From NCBI GenBank assembly GCA_028641055.1, contig CM054061.1, positions 30,057,523 through 30,121,522 of the forward strand: a stretch of DNA of 64,000 nt, in the 5' to 3' direction. The number at the start of each line of letters is the position of its first letter. The first letter of the stretch is position 1. The notes beneath the pieces are model-generated. The model was not told where the DNA came from and ran no database searches. It saw only the letters and a list, made by a program, of their open reading frames with translations. The stretch is from Alopecurus myosuroides (Eukaryota; Streptophyta; Magnoliopsida; Poales; Poaceae). The translations under genes were made by a program, and so were the position numbers. This document shows, in pieces, positions 1 to 10,909 of this stretch.

Positions 1-2100
1 ATTACATTTTACACACTTGACGCTTGTTTTGCTAAATAACTAGAAGATTGGTTGTATCTTGAGGAATTTTCAACACCAACTTCAATCCTTTGATGTTGTT
101 TAATTATGACAAAGTTATCTATTGTAGAAAAACGTAATTGAAAATACAGACGAAATACCGTCTTCTATAAGTACCCCAAAAAAAACGTATTGCATTATGA
201 ACCACTAACTTAATAGATGCGGCAACTCAATGCGCATCGCTTTGACGATACGCAATGAGTTGTCACATCCATTAATTTAATGGATCACAACCAATCATTT
301 TATATGCAACACCCAAATCGTGAGTATTGAGACTTGAACTTGGGTGTGCAAGAAGCCATAGATAACCCCTTGCCACTAGGCTATGCCCATGTTTGCGTTA
401 ACATCCATACAAAATTAGTTTTTGTGGCAAGTCAGCATACACTTTCGTTCCTTACAAACGAAAACCCATGCAATCACATTTTCAATGTCGACGTTAAACC
501 TTGTTGAAAAAACATTGTTGTTTTGCCATATCCCATGGATTTATGGAAATTACCCAATTGAAAAAAACATTGTTGTTTTGCCGGCTAAAGAGAATGTTAG
601 TCATACATGGTGGAGTTTTTAATACCACATCAAAACTTGGATGTTCTTGGATTACAAGAAAGCAATCCCTAATTTATTTTATCAACCAAACATTTGAACT
701 AAAGGGACTAACTGGCCGCATTGACCAAGCTATTCTAAACTTTCACCAAATTAATACACCAATTATCCATACAAAATAATTTGACAATTAAATTTTTTTT
801 TGCTCGACAAATATTCAGATTCCCAATAAAATGGCTTAGTTTCACCAGTAGGAAAAAGACTTGTGGTGGCGTGTGAAAACGGCAGTTAGTGACGTTCTAT
901 CGACATGCGGCAGACAATTTATTCCGGTAGCAATTCAATCAAGAGCATCATATGAGACATCAAAATGTCAATGCGTATCGATAGAACGGGCCGAACGGCA
1001 TGTTTGTCTTGTAGAGAAATTATCTCGCGGGGTTACCTACTGAAAACTGTGAAAACAGCAGGCGCCCATGCACACTCGCATCAGATGGGATGAAAGCACC
1101 GATAAGGCAACGCAGAAATTTTACCCTTCCAGTGGACGCTGGCTCTGTGGGTGAGATGGAGAGAAAAGGACAAGGAGTTCCCATACGGCTGTGCGTACGG
1201 TACAAGGAGGTGTGTTTTCGTTCGATTTCGCGAGGTCAGGGTAGCTACAGGGTTCCAAAACCGCAACCTGCCTCTGCTTTTCGGTTCGTAGCGTGGGCCC
1301 CGGATCGAGCGAGCGAGTTAACGCCGTCCAGCCCGGCCGCCATTTGTGTGCTCTGTGCAACGTGGCCGTGCGATTTCGGTCCTTCCACTACAATACGTGC
1401 CGACACATCCCAGGATTCAGAGTACGTAGCGGTACAACTGCCAACACGGCACCGATCCCCCGTCTCATCCTCTTGTACTACTGTATTTCCTTCCATCACA
1501 TGCATGCAGCAGCAGCTCGAGATTGAAGATTCAGAAGGCTCCCGTCAGAGGTCCTATATGTTCATCAGAAGATGACAAAGTCCGCGAGCAATGATAGTCA
1601 TTGTTGAAGCAATTAATGATGATGGATAGAATTAGAATGGCTGCCTACTACTCCGATCCGAGAGGGGTCTGGCCGCCGGTGCATCATAAGCGCGCACAAG
1701 ATCGTGCGAATTAACCTGCTGCGGAACAATCCCATGATTCGATCGCATCAGCTGGCTAGTACTCCTATAGTTGTCTTCCCGTGTGCATTCCACTTCTCCA
1801 TGAATTCCTCCTACATTTTGGCGACGAATAAATGGATCCGGATTTGGCCTACGAAAAAGGAACATCACTGGGCCGCGCCTTTGACTGTTTACAAACCATC
1901 GGAATGGGATCGACAGCGGGAAATGGATTCATTCGCCGTGCACTACCAACCAAGTACCAAAATGAATAGAAAACAAAAAAAAATGGAATCGGCTTCCAGA
2001 ACAAAGTATACCCGAATGGAATCAGAACGTGGTAACAATCAATCACGGTCTTCGCTTGCACGAGTGCGTCGTTGTACGGCGTCCGACCACTCCTAGTTTA
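1..2100. repeat. Large left-end repeat, copy R1 (partial)
   Basis: First and incomplete copy of a long non-coding repeat that recurs at about 2215-5830 (R2) and 6590-8240 (R3). Position 1 aligns with about 2661 in R2 and 7016 in R3. Shared landmarks are the AT-rich stretch with TTTTGCTAAATAA, the segment around 187-392 (again at 2840-3045 and 7206-7410), the block around 1150-1290 (again near 4493-4625), and the block 1600-1760 (again near 5580-5755). R1 lacks roughly 470 bp present in R2 at about 3150-3630. Short ORFs here are unsupported. The GC-rich part at 1080-1560 could be a decayed gene end, but no protein family is recognised. Confidence 0.75.
326..392 (-). repeat. tRNA-like (SINE-like) segment 1
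   Basis: On the minus strand there is an A-box-like TAGCCTAGTGG (373-383) followed by a B-box-like AGTTCAAGTCT (330-340). The spacing fits an RNA polymerase III internal promoter. The same layout recurs four more times, so it is a tRNA-derived repeat and not a functional tRNA gene. No cloverleaf could be closed by eye. Confidence 0.5.
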
Positions 2101-2368
2101 ATTCCAGTTGACGATTAGTTAATTCCAGTGATGTAAAGGCATAGAAGCATCCGAGAATGTGCATGATCATGCCCCTGAATCTGAACCCCCTCTTCATTAA
2201 CAGCCAACGATCGTGATCATCTAAAAATCATAGACATCATGTCATCAACTTCACAACATCAAATTTTAAATATCAAAACAACGCTTACAACAAACAAGAC
2301 ATTTAACTACTCCTAACATAGAAGCAAAAATTACTAAATACAAACCAGCAATTTAGTAGCGAGCACCA

Positions 2369-2428
2369 GGACTCGAACTTGGATGGGCATGAAGTCATCA
2401 ACATCAACAACCACTTTCCACTAGGCTA
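2369..2428 (-). repeat. tRNA-like (SINE-like) segment 2
   Basis: The minus strand shows A-box TAGCCTAGTGG (2418-2428) and B-box AGTTCGAGTCC (2369-2379), the best match to a pol III B box among the five segments. It lies at the left edge of R2, about 610 bp from segment 3, in a somewhat different sequence version. Confidence 0.55.
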
Positions 2429-2984
2429 GGCCTAAGTATACTAGTGTAGACAAAACTATTCTAGACCACTTCCAAACCATCTGAACCTCACTAACATCTT
2501 CTATTTCACATTTGTACAATATGATTTTCATTCCCGACATGGTATATATTCATCTGTCATATTTGCAAAACCCATGAATTTCTAAGAGTTACAACATTTT
2601 GTATACACAAATATATTGTATACCAATAAAGTGATTCATCTCCGATGGGCAATACATTTCGGTTTCATTTTACAAACCCGACGCTTGTTTTGCTAAATAA
2701 ATAGAATGTTGGTTGTATCTTGTGGATTTTTTAACACCACTTCCAAACCTCTGATGTTGTCTGATTATGAAAAAATTATCCGTTAAAAAACAAAATTGAA
2801 AATACGAAGGAAATAATTTCTTCTATGCGGGCAAAAAAACGTATTGAATTATGAACCACTAACTTAATAGATGTGGCAACTGAATGCGCGTCGCTTTGAC
2901 GACACGCAATGAGTTGTCACATCCATTAACTTAATGGATCACAACCAATCAGTTTTATATGCAACACCCAAATTGTGAGTATCG

Positions 2985-3045
2985 AGACTCGAACTTGGGT
3001 GGGCAAGAAGCCATGAACAACCCCTTGCCACTAGGCTATGCCCAT
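2985..3045 (-). repeat. tRNA-like (SINE-like) segment 3
   Basis: A-box TAGCCTAGTGG (3028-3038) and B-box AGTTCGAGTCT (2985-2995) on the minus strand. It is orthologous in position to segments 1 and 5 in the other repeat copies. Confidence 0.5.
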
Positions 3046-4931
3046 GTCGGCGTTAACATCCGTCCAAAATTTGATTTTGTGTTAAGTTGGCATACGCCCC
3101 CGTCCCTTGGGAACCAAAACCCATGCAATCACCTTTTCAATGTCGGTATATTAAACTGTTTTAAACTTTGCAATAACTAAGTACAATAGATGCACCCAAA
3201 CAATACTTGTACCAAACTAGCGTAGTTAATTGCATAACTAAAACACTTGTTTTTTTAGACATATGTACATCTCTTCATCTCTTAATTAATTTCTAAAAAT
3301 ATGTTCATTCACCGAACACACTCATAAACTTTTTCAAGCATGCGATGTGAAACATGCGACCTGTTTCGAACATAACCCCTAATTAAAAATTTTCAATATC
3401 CACCAAACATAGGCAAGAAATTTTGCCCTTGTTGCACCACTTTTCGAAACCCATTCACACAATTGTCGAAACCCCGTGTAGACCGCTTTCCTGAAACCTC
3501 ATGCCCAACTCACCTGTATACATATGATTCACTTTCTTACTTTGGAACTCAACAAAAGGAGAATTCAGCAATTAAAAAACAAGATCTTTATTCCCTATGT
3601 TGTATATCCGATCTCTCGTATTTAAAATTTTCATATCCCATGGATTTCTAGAAATTACCCAATTTGAAAAATTTGTTTGTTTCTCCGTCTAACTTGAATA
3701 TTAGTCATACATAGTGGAGTTTTTAACACCACGTCAAAAATTGGATGTTCTTGGATTACAAGAAAGCAATCCGTAAACTTTTTTTGTCAACCAAACATCA
3801 TTTGTCCCTTACGACGCAAAACATTTGAACTAACGGGACTAACTGCTCGCACTGAACAAATTATTTTATACTTGACGCCGATAGTACCAATTATACATAA
3901 AAAATAATTTAATAGTTAACCATTTTTTGCTCGATACGTATTCACACCCCCCCAAAAATGGTTTAGTTTTCGTAATTTCACTAGTAAGAAAAAGACTTGT
4001 GGTAGGCTGCGAAAACGTCCACTGTTTTAAATTACATGTTGCTAGTATTTCCGGTGGCGCCTTTTAATCAAAACTACCACTTATAAACTTGTTATCCTAT
4101 AAGAGTGTTTTCTGCTAGTGGTTTTTTTAAACGAGCCACAACTGTTCCCAAACATGTGTCGATCTCGCAGTCGTCGTCGTCGTCGCGCACCCGCTTCCCG
4201 CGCAGCATGGCTTCGGGTAAAGGAGAGTCGGACGGGAGTGAGATACGCGTGCACTGCGTACGTCCTCACGTCCTACAGCCCGGCCGGACAGTTGAAAAAC
4301 AAGACCTTAATCACGCATTCTTCGGTTCAGAGCTGTAAAAATGGCAGGCAGGCGATTCCATCTCGTCTCTGGTGTACCCATCCGATGCTCTCGTCCGCAT
4401 CTCTTCTTCCCTACAGCAGGTCAGATCAAAGCGCCAGAAAGGCAACGCAGAAAATTTACTCTTTCACTTGCTCCGTAGAGAAGCGATCGAATGGGTGAGA
4501 TGGAGGGAAAATGACCATACGATACGGCTGTACATACATACATGGATGTGTGCTGGGTTCGATTTTGCGAGGACAGGTAGCTACAGTGCTCGAAAACTGC
4601 AACCTGCCTCTGCTTTTGCTCCCACGCCTCGCGGGTCGTAGCGTGGGCCCCTGATCGGGAGTTAACGCCGTCCAGGCCGCCATTTTTGTGCAACGTGTTC
4701 GTGTCATTCCGCGTGCCGACGCGGCATGGATTCAGAGTAGCGGTACAACTGCCAACTGTAGCTGCCAACACAGCCTCGATCGCTTGTCTGATCCTCTTGT
4801 ACTTATTTCCTTCCGTCCACATATGCAGCACGGGGGGGGGGGCCTGCCAGCATGCAGCAGCAGCTCGAGATTGAAGATCACAATTCAGAGTCAGAGGGCT
4901 CCCGTCACAAGTCTCATGTTCATGACAAGCT

Positions 4932-5537
4932 AAGGATGGCAATTTTAACCGTGGGTACGGGTATTCGCGGGTATTCGACCCGTATGGGTAGCGTATGGTT
5001 ACATTTTTATACCCATGGGTAGTACCCGTACCCTACCCGTCAATTCATGGGTAGATCATGGGTATGATGTTCTACCCGTGGGTATATCCATACCCTACCC
5101 ATTTATACTGAGATGTGGGCCACTTTGTCCATATGTAGCCCAACAAGAAGCAGCCCACAAGGCCATAACTCCAAGGTTAAGGTGATGAGAAGTGCCGGTC
5201 AAAACATCCTCGTAATCCCATCGTCCCCCAAATCTTCCCGAACTGCAATCACTACTTAATCCTCTCATATTCCAAATACTCAAATTACGGAGATAAATTC
5301 CCAGCGATGAGGCATACAATTGATCGAACTGATATTGTTTCAAATGCGCGATCAATAAATATAATAACTTGTGTCCCCGTTGGGTATCCAATGGGCACGG
5401 GTATCCGCCGGGTATGGGTATGGGTAGAGTTTTATACCCATGGGTACGGGTATGGGTAGAGTTTTCTACCCGTTGACTATACGGGTATGGGTATGGTATT
5501 GATCTACCCGCCCCATACCCTACCCATTGCCATCCTT
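4932..5537. mobile_element. 606-bp MITE with 10-bp TSD (Mutator-like?)
   Basis: Ends are AAGGATGGCAAT and ATTGCCATCCTT, a perfect 12-bp terminal inverted repeat. They are flanked by the direct repeat ATGACAAGCT (4922-4931 and 5538-5547). Both subterminal zones are built from many short copies of TACCCATGGGTA and GGGTACGGGTATGGGTAG. The core at 5098-5400 is non-repetitive and shows no recognisable transposase. R1 has the unoccupied site near 1555-1600. A 10-bp TSD fits Mutator-like elements (usually 8-11 bp) better than hAT (8 bp), but the family is inferred only from that. Confidence 0.8.
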
Positions 5538-5856
5538 ATGACAAGCTGAAGTGCGAGGGAAGGGATGGCCTGCAATGATGGATAGAATGCCCGCCTACAC
5601 GTAAGAAAAACACCAGAGAGAGAAACCTTATCCCATCCGATCGAGAGGGTCCACAACAGCGCGTACATGCATGTGCGAGGAAATTAACGTGCTCCGACGG
5701 AACAAACCGATGGCTCGCGTCAGATCTCCGAAAGATAGTACGTAGTCGTCTTCCCGAGAATTCCTCCTAGATTTTGTCGATGAATAAAATGTTTACAAAC
5801 CAACCGTCGGAAATGGCCTCTTAGTACCACCCTTTGCCCTCTGTGGATCTAATAGC

Positions 5857-6015
5857 AACCCCCCAATGCAATCCCAAAATAAGGGGCCAAGTGACATATC
5901 GTAGCAAAATAGTAATAGCAGCCCCCCCCCCCCCCAAATGCACTCGATAAATAAGGGGCCAAGTGACATATCCTAGCAAAATAGTAATAGAAGCCCCCCC
6001 CCCCAATGCACTCCC
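5857..6015. repeat. 72-bp tandem repeat with poly-C tracts
   Basis: The phrase ATAAGGGGCCAAGTGACATA starts at 5879 and again at 5951. Each copy ends in GTAATAG followed by a poly-C run of 13-16, and a partial third copy lies to the left. It is a local duplication at the end of R2. Poly-C length is likely to vary and to be prone to sequencing error. Confidence 0.8.
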
Positions 6016-6725
6016 AACAAGGGTCAACTAATTGCGATTTTTCCGACCACACTAATCGACCATAACATATTTATTCCTATCTCAACCTCAAACACATGTA
6101 TGGGTTCACACGGAAATCATTTTCCTACTATAATATGTCCCCACAAATGCAACAATGCATGAATTTTTCTTTATTTCCTTTGGATATGGTATTCAGTTTG
6201 TAGGACATGTTATCCAACTGTGGTTGCATATCGTCGGCATTGCCGTATTTTGACGTCCAGTAGCTTACTTATTGACGTGCTACAACTTTGTACGTATAAA
6301 TAGTGTATCCTTCATCGAAACTCGCACGTCAATTTTCCCTTTTTCATATTTTATGTATAGTATCATTATCTGCACTAAAAGTTGCATATTCTCCAGAGTG
6401 AAGTATTGACAATTTAACGCAGTTTTGCCAACTTTTACAACACAATCTTCTGCATGTCTCAAATTGAATTACATATGTTCTAACACTACACCAAGTCAAA
6501 TATTATGTCCACTTTAAAACACAATAGATGTTTACTTCATTTGTTCTCTCTTGCTTTTCTTGTTATTCCCAATCGAATAGACCCACAAAACCTTTTAATC
6601 CCAATCCAAAATAAACATCATGTCATCAACTACACGACGACAAATTTTAAATATCAAAACAACTATTACTATTACACATACACTCGATATCAATGATTTG
6701 TCCCATCTACTAATTGAGTGAATCC

Positions 6726-6778
6726 TACTCGAACTTGGGTGGGCAAGAAGTCACCAACAACCACTTGCCACTAGGCTA
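6726..6778 (-). repeat. tRNA-like (SINE-like) segment 4
   Basis: A-box TAGCCTAGTGG (6768-6778) and B-box-like AGTTCGAGTA (6726-6735) on the minus strand. It corresponds to segment 2 of R2. Confidence 0.5.
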
Positions 6779-7351
6779 GGCCTAACTATGCAACAATAGT
6801 GTAGAAAAAACTATTGTAGTTCCCTTCCAAATCATTGGAACCTCACTAACATCTCTATCTCACAATATCTCAACATGATTTTCATTCCCGACATGATACA
6901 CACCTATCTCTCATATTTACAAACCGCATGAATTTCTAAGAATTGGCAAGATTCTTAATACATAACTATATTGTATACCAGCAAATTGCTTCCTCTGCGA
7001 TGGGCAATCAACTTCGGTTACATTTTCCAAACTCGACGCGATGAACTTTGGTATTTTTTTTTTGCTAAACTACTAGAAGATTGGTTGTTTCTTGTGGAAT
7101 TTTAACACCACCTCCAAACCTTTGAAGGTGTTTGATTGTGAAAGCAACCCATTATTTTTTTTAAAAAAATATTAAGAAAATACCGTCTTCTATATGTACC
7201 AAAAAACGTATTGAATTGTGAACCACTAACTTAATAGATGTGGCAACTCACTACGTATCGCTTTGACGATACGCAATGAGTTGTCACATCCATTAATTTA
7301 ATGGATCACAACCAATTGGTTTTATATGCAACACCCAGGTCGTGAGTATTG

Positions 7352-7405
7352 AGACTCGAACTTGGGTGGGCAAGAAGCCATGGACAACCCCTTGCCACTA
7401 GGCTA
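7352..7405 (-). repeat. tRNA-like (SINE-like) segment 5
   Basis: A-box TAGCCTAGTGG (7395-7405) and B-box AGTTCGAGTCT (7352-7362) on the minus strand, in the same context as segments 1 and 3. Confidence 0.5.
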
Positions 7406-8240
7406 TGCCCATGCGTGCGATAACATATGTACAAAACCCATGCAATCACCTTTTCATGTCGATGTTAAACCTGTTTTAAACTTTACGACAACTAAATACA
7501 ATAGATGCACACAAACTGTACAGTATCAAACTAGCGTAATTAATTTCATAGCTAAATATTTAATTTTTGCACACATATGTACATCTCCCAAACATTTCAT
7601 CTCCTTATTACTAGAGACATGTACATCCACCGATCAAAGTCACAACTGTTTTTAAACATGTTGTGACACACGTGACATGTTGCCATTATCGCCCCTAATT
7701 TAAAATTTCTAACGTCCACAAACATAGGGAAAATTTTTGCAATCATTGCACAACTTTTCGAAACCCCCCACACACAATTGTCGAAACACCATGTAGAACA
7801 CTTTTCTGAAACCTCATTGTCAAGTCGCATGGGTACATATGATTCATTTTTCTACTTTATGACTCAGTAAAAAACAATTCAAAAATTCAAAACAATATTT
7901 TTATTCCTTATATGGTATATCCGCTCTCTCATATTTAAAATCTCCATACCCCACGAATTCCTAGAAATTACCAAATTTAAAAAGCATGTTGGTTTTGCCA
8001 ACTAACTAGAATATTAGTCATATATAGTTTAGTTTTTAAAACTTGAATGTTCTTGGATTACAAGAAAGCGATCCATTATTCGTTTGTCAACCAAACATAA
8101 ATTTTCCCTAAGGACGCAAACATTTGAACTAAAGGGACCTGCACTGACCAAACAATTTTAAACTTCATGCCAAATTAATACTACCAATTATACATATTTT
8201 TTTTTAATAATAAACCATTTTTTGTTTGAGACATATTTAC

Positions 8241-8832
8241 TGGTGTACGCTGCTGAATTTTTTGTTCGAGACATATCATCCGTCAAGTATCATGTATATG
8301 TTATTGACAATTTATAACTAATAGAAATTCGAACTTAGTTTAATTGAACAATTGTGAAATACAGAAGATTATAATGTACGACATACGAAAAAACCAATTT
8401 GATGAGCGGTGAAATTTTAGTTTCGTAGCTGGCTTCTATATGAACGCCTACGTATACTACATAATTTTTTTAATATATTTTATATTTTAAGTTCGAGGAT
8501 AAATTCTTATTTGAGAGACTAAGAGAAGCAATTCTTCGCACTATGTGACATAGAGCGAACTGTGACGAGCATATCTGATAACTGAATTTTGTGTGTGTGC
8601 AAAGTAGTAGAAGCCATTAAATTTTATGTTTATCGATGATTACATTAAGAAATAATATTTTAATAACAAATATGGATCATCCACATCTTAACTTATAAGA
8701 CAAACACAAAATGATTAACCCAATTTGTCAATTTGTACCCGAGAAGTTTCTATATATTCGTTTATATAACTATGCACTAAAAACATATATTAAGATATTT
8801 GTTAGGTTTTATGATTTTTAATCTCTACCAAC
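8241..8832. other. AT-rich spacer, nothing recognised
   Basis: AT-rich sequence between R3 and the (TA)n tract. No coding signal, terminal repeats or RNA genes were seen. Confidence 0.5.
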
Positions 8833-8855
8833 ATATATATATATATATATATATA

Positions 8856-9229
8856 GGGTCGCGCTATTTGACACCCAGGGTGTAGAATAGTTATTCTACA
8901 CCCACCCTGTATCTTTTGAACCGTACATGATTTTTACGTCACGTAAATTTTGGTGTATTTCTTACGTCGAGTAGAACGTAAGAAACTATTTACATGACAT
9001 AATCCTTTTATTTACATGACGCCACAAAAAAAAATTAAAAGTTACACATTTTTACGTTGTTTTTATGACTTTTATGTTGCTATGACTCATTTTTTTTTTC
9101 ATTTTTATGCCGAATATTCTCTTATGGATGAGACATGAATATAAATAATTACATACCCAACAGAAATTTTTGACTTCGGAACATAAAAGAAAATAAGTTT
9201 TCTGCACCCAGGGTGCTGAATAGGGTTTC
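8856..9229. mobile_element. Micron-like element, copy 1
   Basis: A 374-bp unit beginning GGGTCGCGCTATTTGACACC and ending in GAATAGGGTTTC. An (AT)n tract (8833-8855) lies directly to its left and TATA (9230-9233) to its right. It is non-coding. The ends carry an imperfect inverted similarity around CACCCAGGGTG. The size and (TA)n-flanked placement resemble the Micron elements described in rice, which target TA microsatellites. The family assignment is by these features, not by sequence comparison. Confidence 0.65.
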
Positions 9230-9233
9230 TATA

Positions 9234-9606
9234 GGGTCGCGCTATTTGACACCCAGGGTGTAGAATAGTTATTCTACACCCACCCTGTATCTTTTGAACC
9301 GTACATGATTTTTACGTCACGTAAATTTTGGTGTATTTCTTACGTCGAGTAGAACGTAAGAAACTATTTACATGACATAATCCTTTTATTTACATGACGC
9401 CACAAAAAAAAATTAAAAGTTACACATTTTTACGTTGTTTTTATGACTTTTATGTTGCTATGACTCATTTTTTTTTTCATTTTTATGCCGAATATTATCT
9501 TATGGATGAGACATGAATATAAATAATTACTTACCCAACAGAAATTTTTGACTTCGGAACATAAAAGAAAATAAGTTTTCTGCACCCAGGGTGCTGAATA
9601 GGGTTT

Positions 9607-9607
<1 letters not shown>
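9234..9607. mobile_element. Micron-like element, copy 2
   Basis: Second 374-bp unit in the same orientation, separated from copy 1 by TATA and followed by a TA tract (9608-9642). Only a few differences from copy 1 were seen, for example near 9497 and 9531. A recent tandem duplication or a double insertion into the same microsatellite is implied. Confidence 0.65.

Positions 9608-9642
<35 letters not shown>
9608..9642. repeat. (AT)n microsatellite
   Basis: About 32 bp of alternating A and T. It pairs with the (AT)n at 8833-8855 as the split halves of the microsatellite holding the Micron-like pair. Confidence 0.9.
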
Positions 9643-9646
<4 letters not shown>

Positions 9647-10009
9647 ATATTTAATGTAAGGAATAACATTCACAAAAAATATACATATGTAATTCATCAA
9701 TTGTAAAATAAAAAATGTGCCACCTTTTTTTCCCCGTTTTTCATATTCAAGATGGTCTTTAATTTTGTTAAGGGAAATTTTTCACAAATTAAAAATTGTC
9801 TACCTCAAATGTATTTTTAATGATATGTATTACAGCCTTGAAACGGAAATATAACCGAAAAAATTTATTATATGGTTATCAATGCAAAACAAGTTGTATA
9901 AATATATATTTATTAAAACTAATGTATGCTAAAAATATAACAAAGTGTAAAAGTTTAGTATAATTATATTTATTCTAAATGTCGAAAATTCAGTTAGAAC
10001 GAACGTGAC
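9643..10009. other. AT-rich spacer, nothing recognised
   Basis: AT-rich interval between the microsatellite and the LINE remnant, with no supported feature. Confidence 0.5.
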
Positions 10010-10903
10010 CGTATGGATACAACATACACGGCGGTGACCTATGGAATAATAATTGGATCCCAAGAGAGACGGTGATGCGTCCTATTGCATGTCTACAAAG
10101 GGATCCACCGGTGGCTATATCGGAACTCATCAACGCAGCGTCGGCTACGTGGGATATGAGCAAGCTCCGAAAGTTTTTTCTACCTATGGATATTTAGGTT
10201 ATCCAAAACATCTCAATTTGTACAACTCGATTTGATGAATTTTGGGCATGGAATGGAGAGCGCACCAGACTCTTCTCCGTGCGTTCGGTGCACCGCATGT
10301 TGGTGAACTCGAGACGTCGAAGAGAGGCATGGCTTTATAGTACAGCGACGAGTTCAGAGAAGGTGCGGGATGAAAGGGATTGGACGATGTTGTGGAAAAC
10401 GCCGGTGCCGTCCAAGATAAGGAATTTCCTATGGAGGCTAGCAAAACACTCAATTCCTACGGTTGACGTCCGCTTCCATCGTCACATGGCCCCGGATGCA
10501 GCATGTTCGATCTGTGGAATGCCTGATTCTTGGCGACACTCGCCGCTGGAGTGCAACATGAGCGCAAGCGTGTGGGCTTGGCACCAGAATCAGTTACGGA
10601 GCACATCAACCATATAGCGGACAATGATGCAAAGCAATGGCTTTTTGCGGTGATGCGATCTTTACCCCATGAGGAGCTCACCTTATGCCTGGTAACCACA
10701 TGGGCGATATGGTCGTCCCACCGAAAGGCAATTCATGAGGGCATGTTCCAGAGCCCGCTCTCCACGCATGCATTCGTGGAAGATATGATCCGGGACCTGG
10801 CCATAGCTATTGCTCACAAAACCCCAATGAAGCAGGAACAACGACGAACAGATGACCGCTGGATAGCCCCTCCCCTGGGCTTCACGAAGATAAATGTTAA
10901 ATA
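10010..10903 (+). pseudogene. LINE ORF2 C-terminal remnant (zf-RVT)
   Basis: Broken frames on the plus strand match the end of a plant non-LTR retrotransposon ORF2. A stretch near 10010-10090 reads like the linker after the RT domain (a W-x-x-x-W-I-P-R pattern). The frame 10279-10617 shows the zinc-binding RVT domain with the LWKTPVPSKIRNFLWRLAKH block and a C-x-x-C pair in CSICG. The frame 10530-10904 continues it and ends near W-I-A-P-P-L-G-F-T-K-I-N-V, the usual entry to an RNase H domain, which is then missing. At least one frameshift lies near 10560. It is dead and truncated at both ends. Confidence 0.8.
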
Positions 10904-10909
10904 GGACCA

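Larger units (their letters stand above)
2215..5830. repeat. Large left-end repeat, copy R2
   Basis: Longest copy of the left-end repeat. Its first part (2215-2480) matches 6590-6850 in R3. Its middle (2661-3990) matches R1 1-880 and R3 7016-8240. Its GC-rich tail (about 4430-5800) matches R1 1090-1900 but not R3. It contains two tRNA-like segments and a 606-bp MITE absent from R1. A CGT/CGC-rich spot at 4160-4200 is low complexity. No gene is supported. Confidence 0.75.
6590..8240. repeat. Large left-end repeat, copy R3
   Basis: Third copy of the left-end repeat. It matches R2 from about 2215 to 3990 and stops near 8240, without the GC-rich tail. Two tRNA-like segments lie inside. The interval 6016-6590 between R2 and R3 is AT-rich and holds nothing recognised. 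Confidence 0.7.

Noticed and set aside
326..392. Functional tRNA genes at the five A/B-box sites
   Set aside because: No complete cloverleaf with acceptor stem could be formed, and the segments sit inside diverged repeats.
5849..6052. Gly-rich minus-strand ORFs over the poly-C tracts
   Set aside because: They come from poly-C tracts in a 72-bp duplication; no protein signal.
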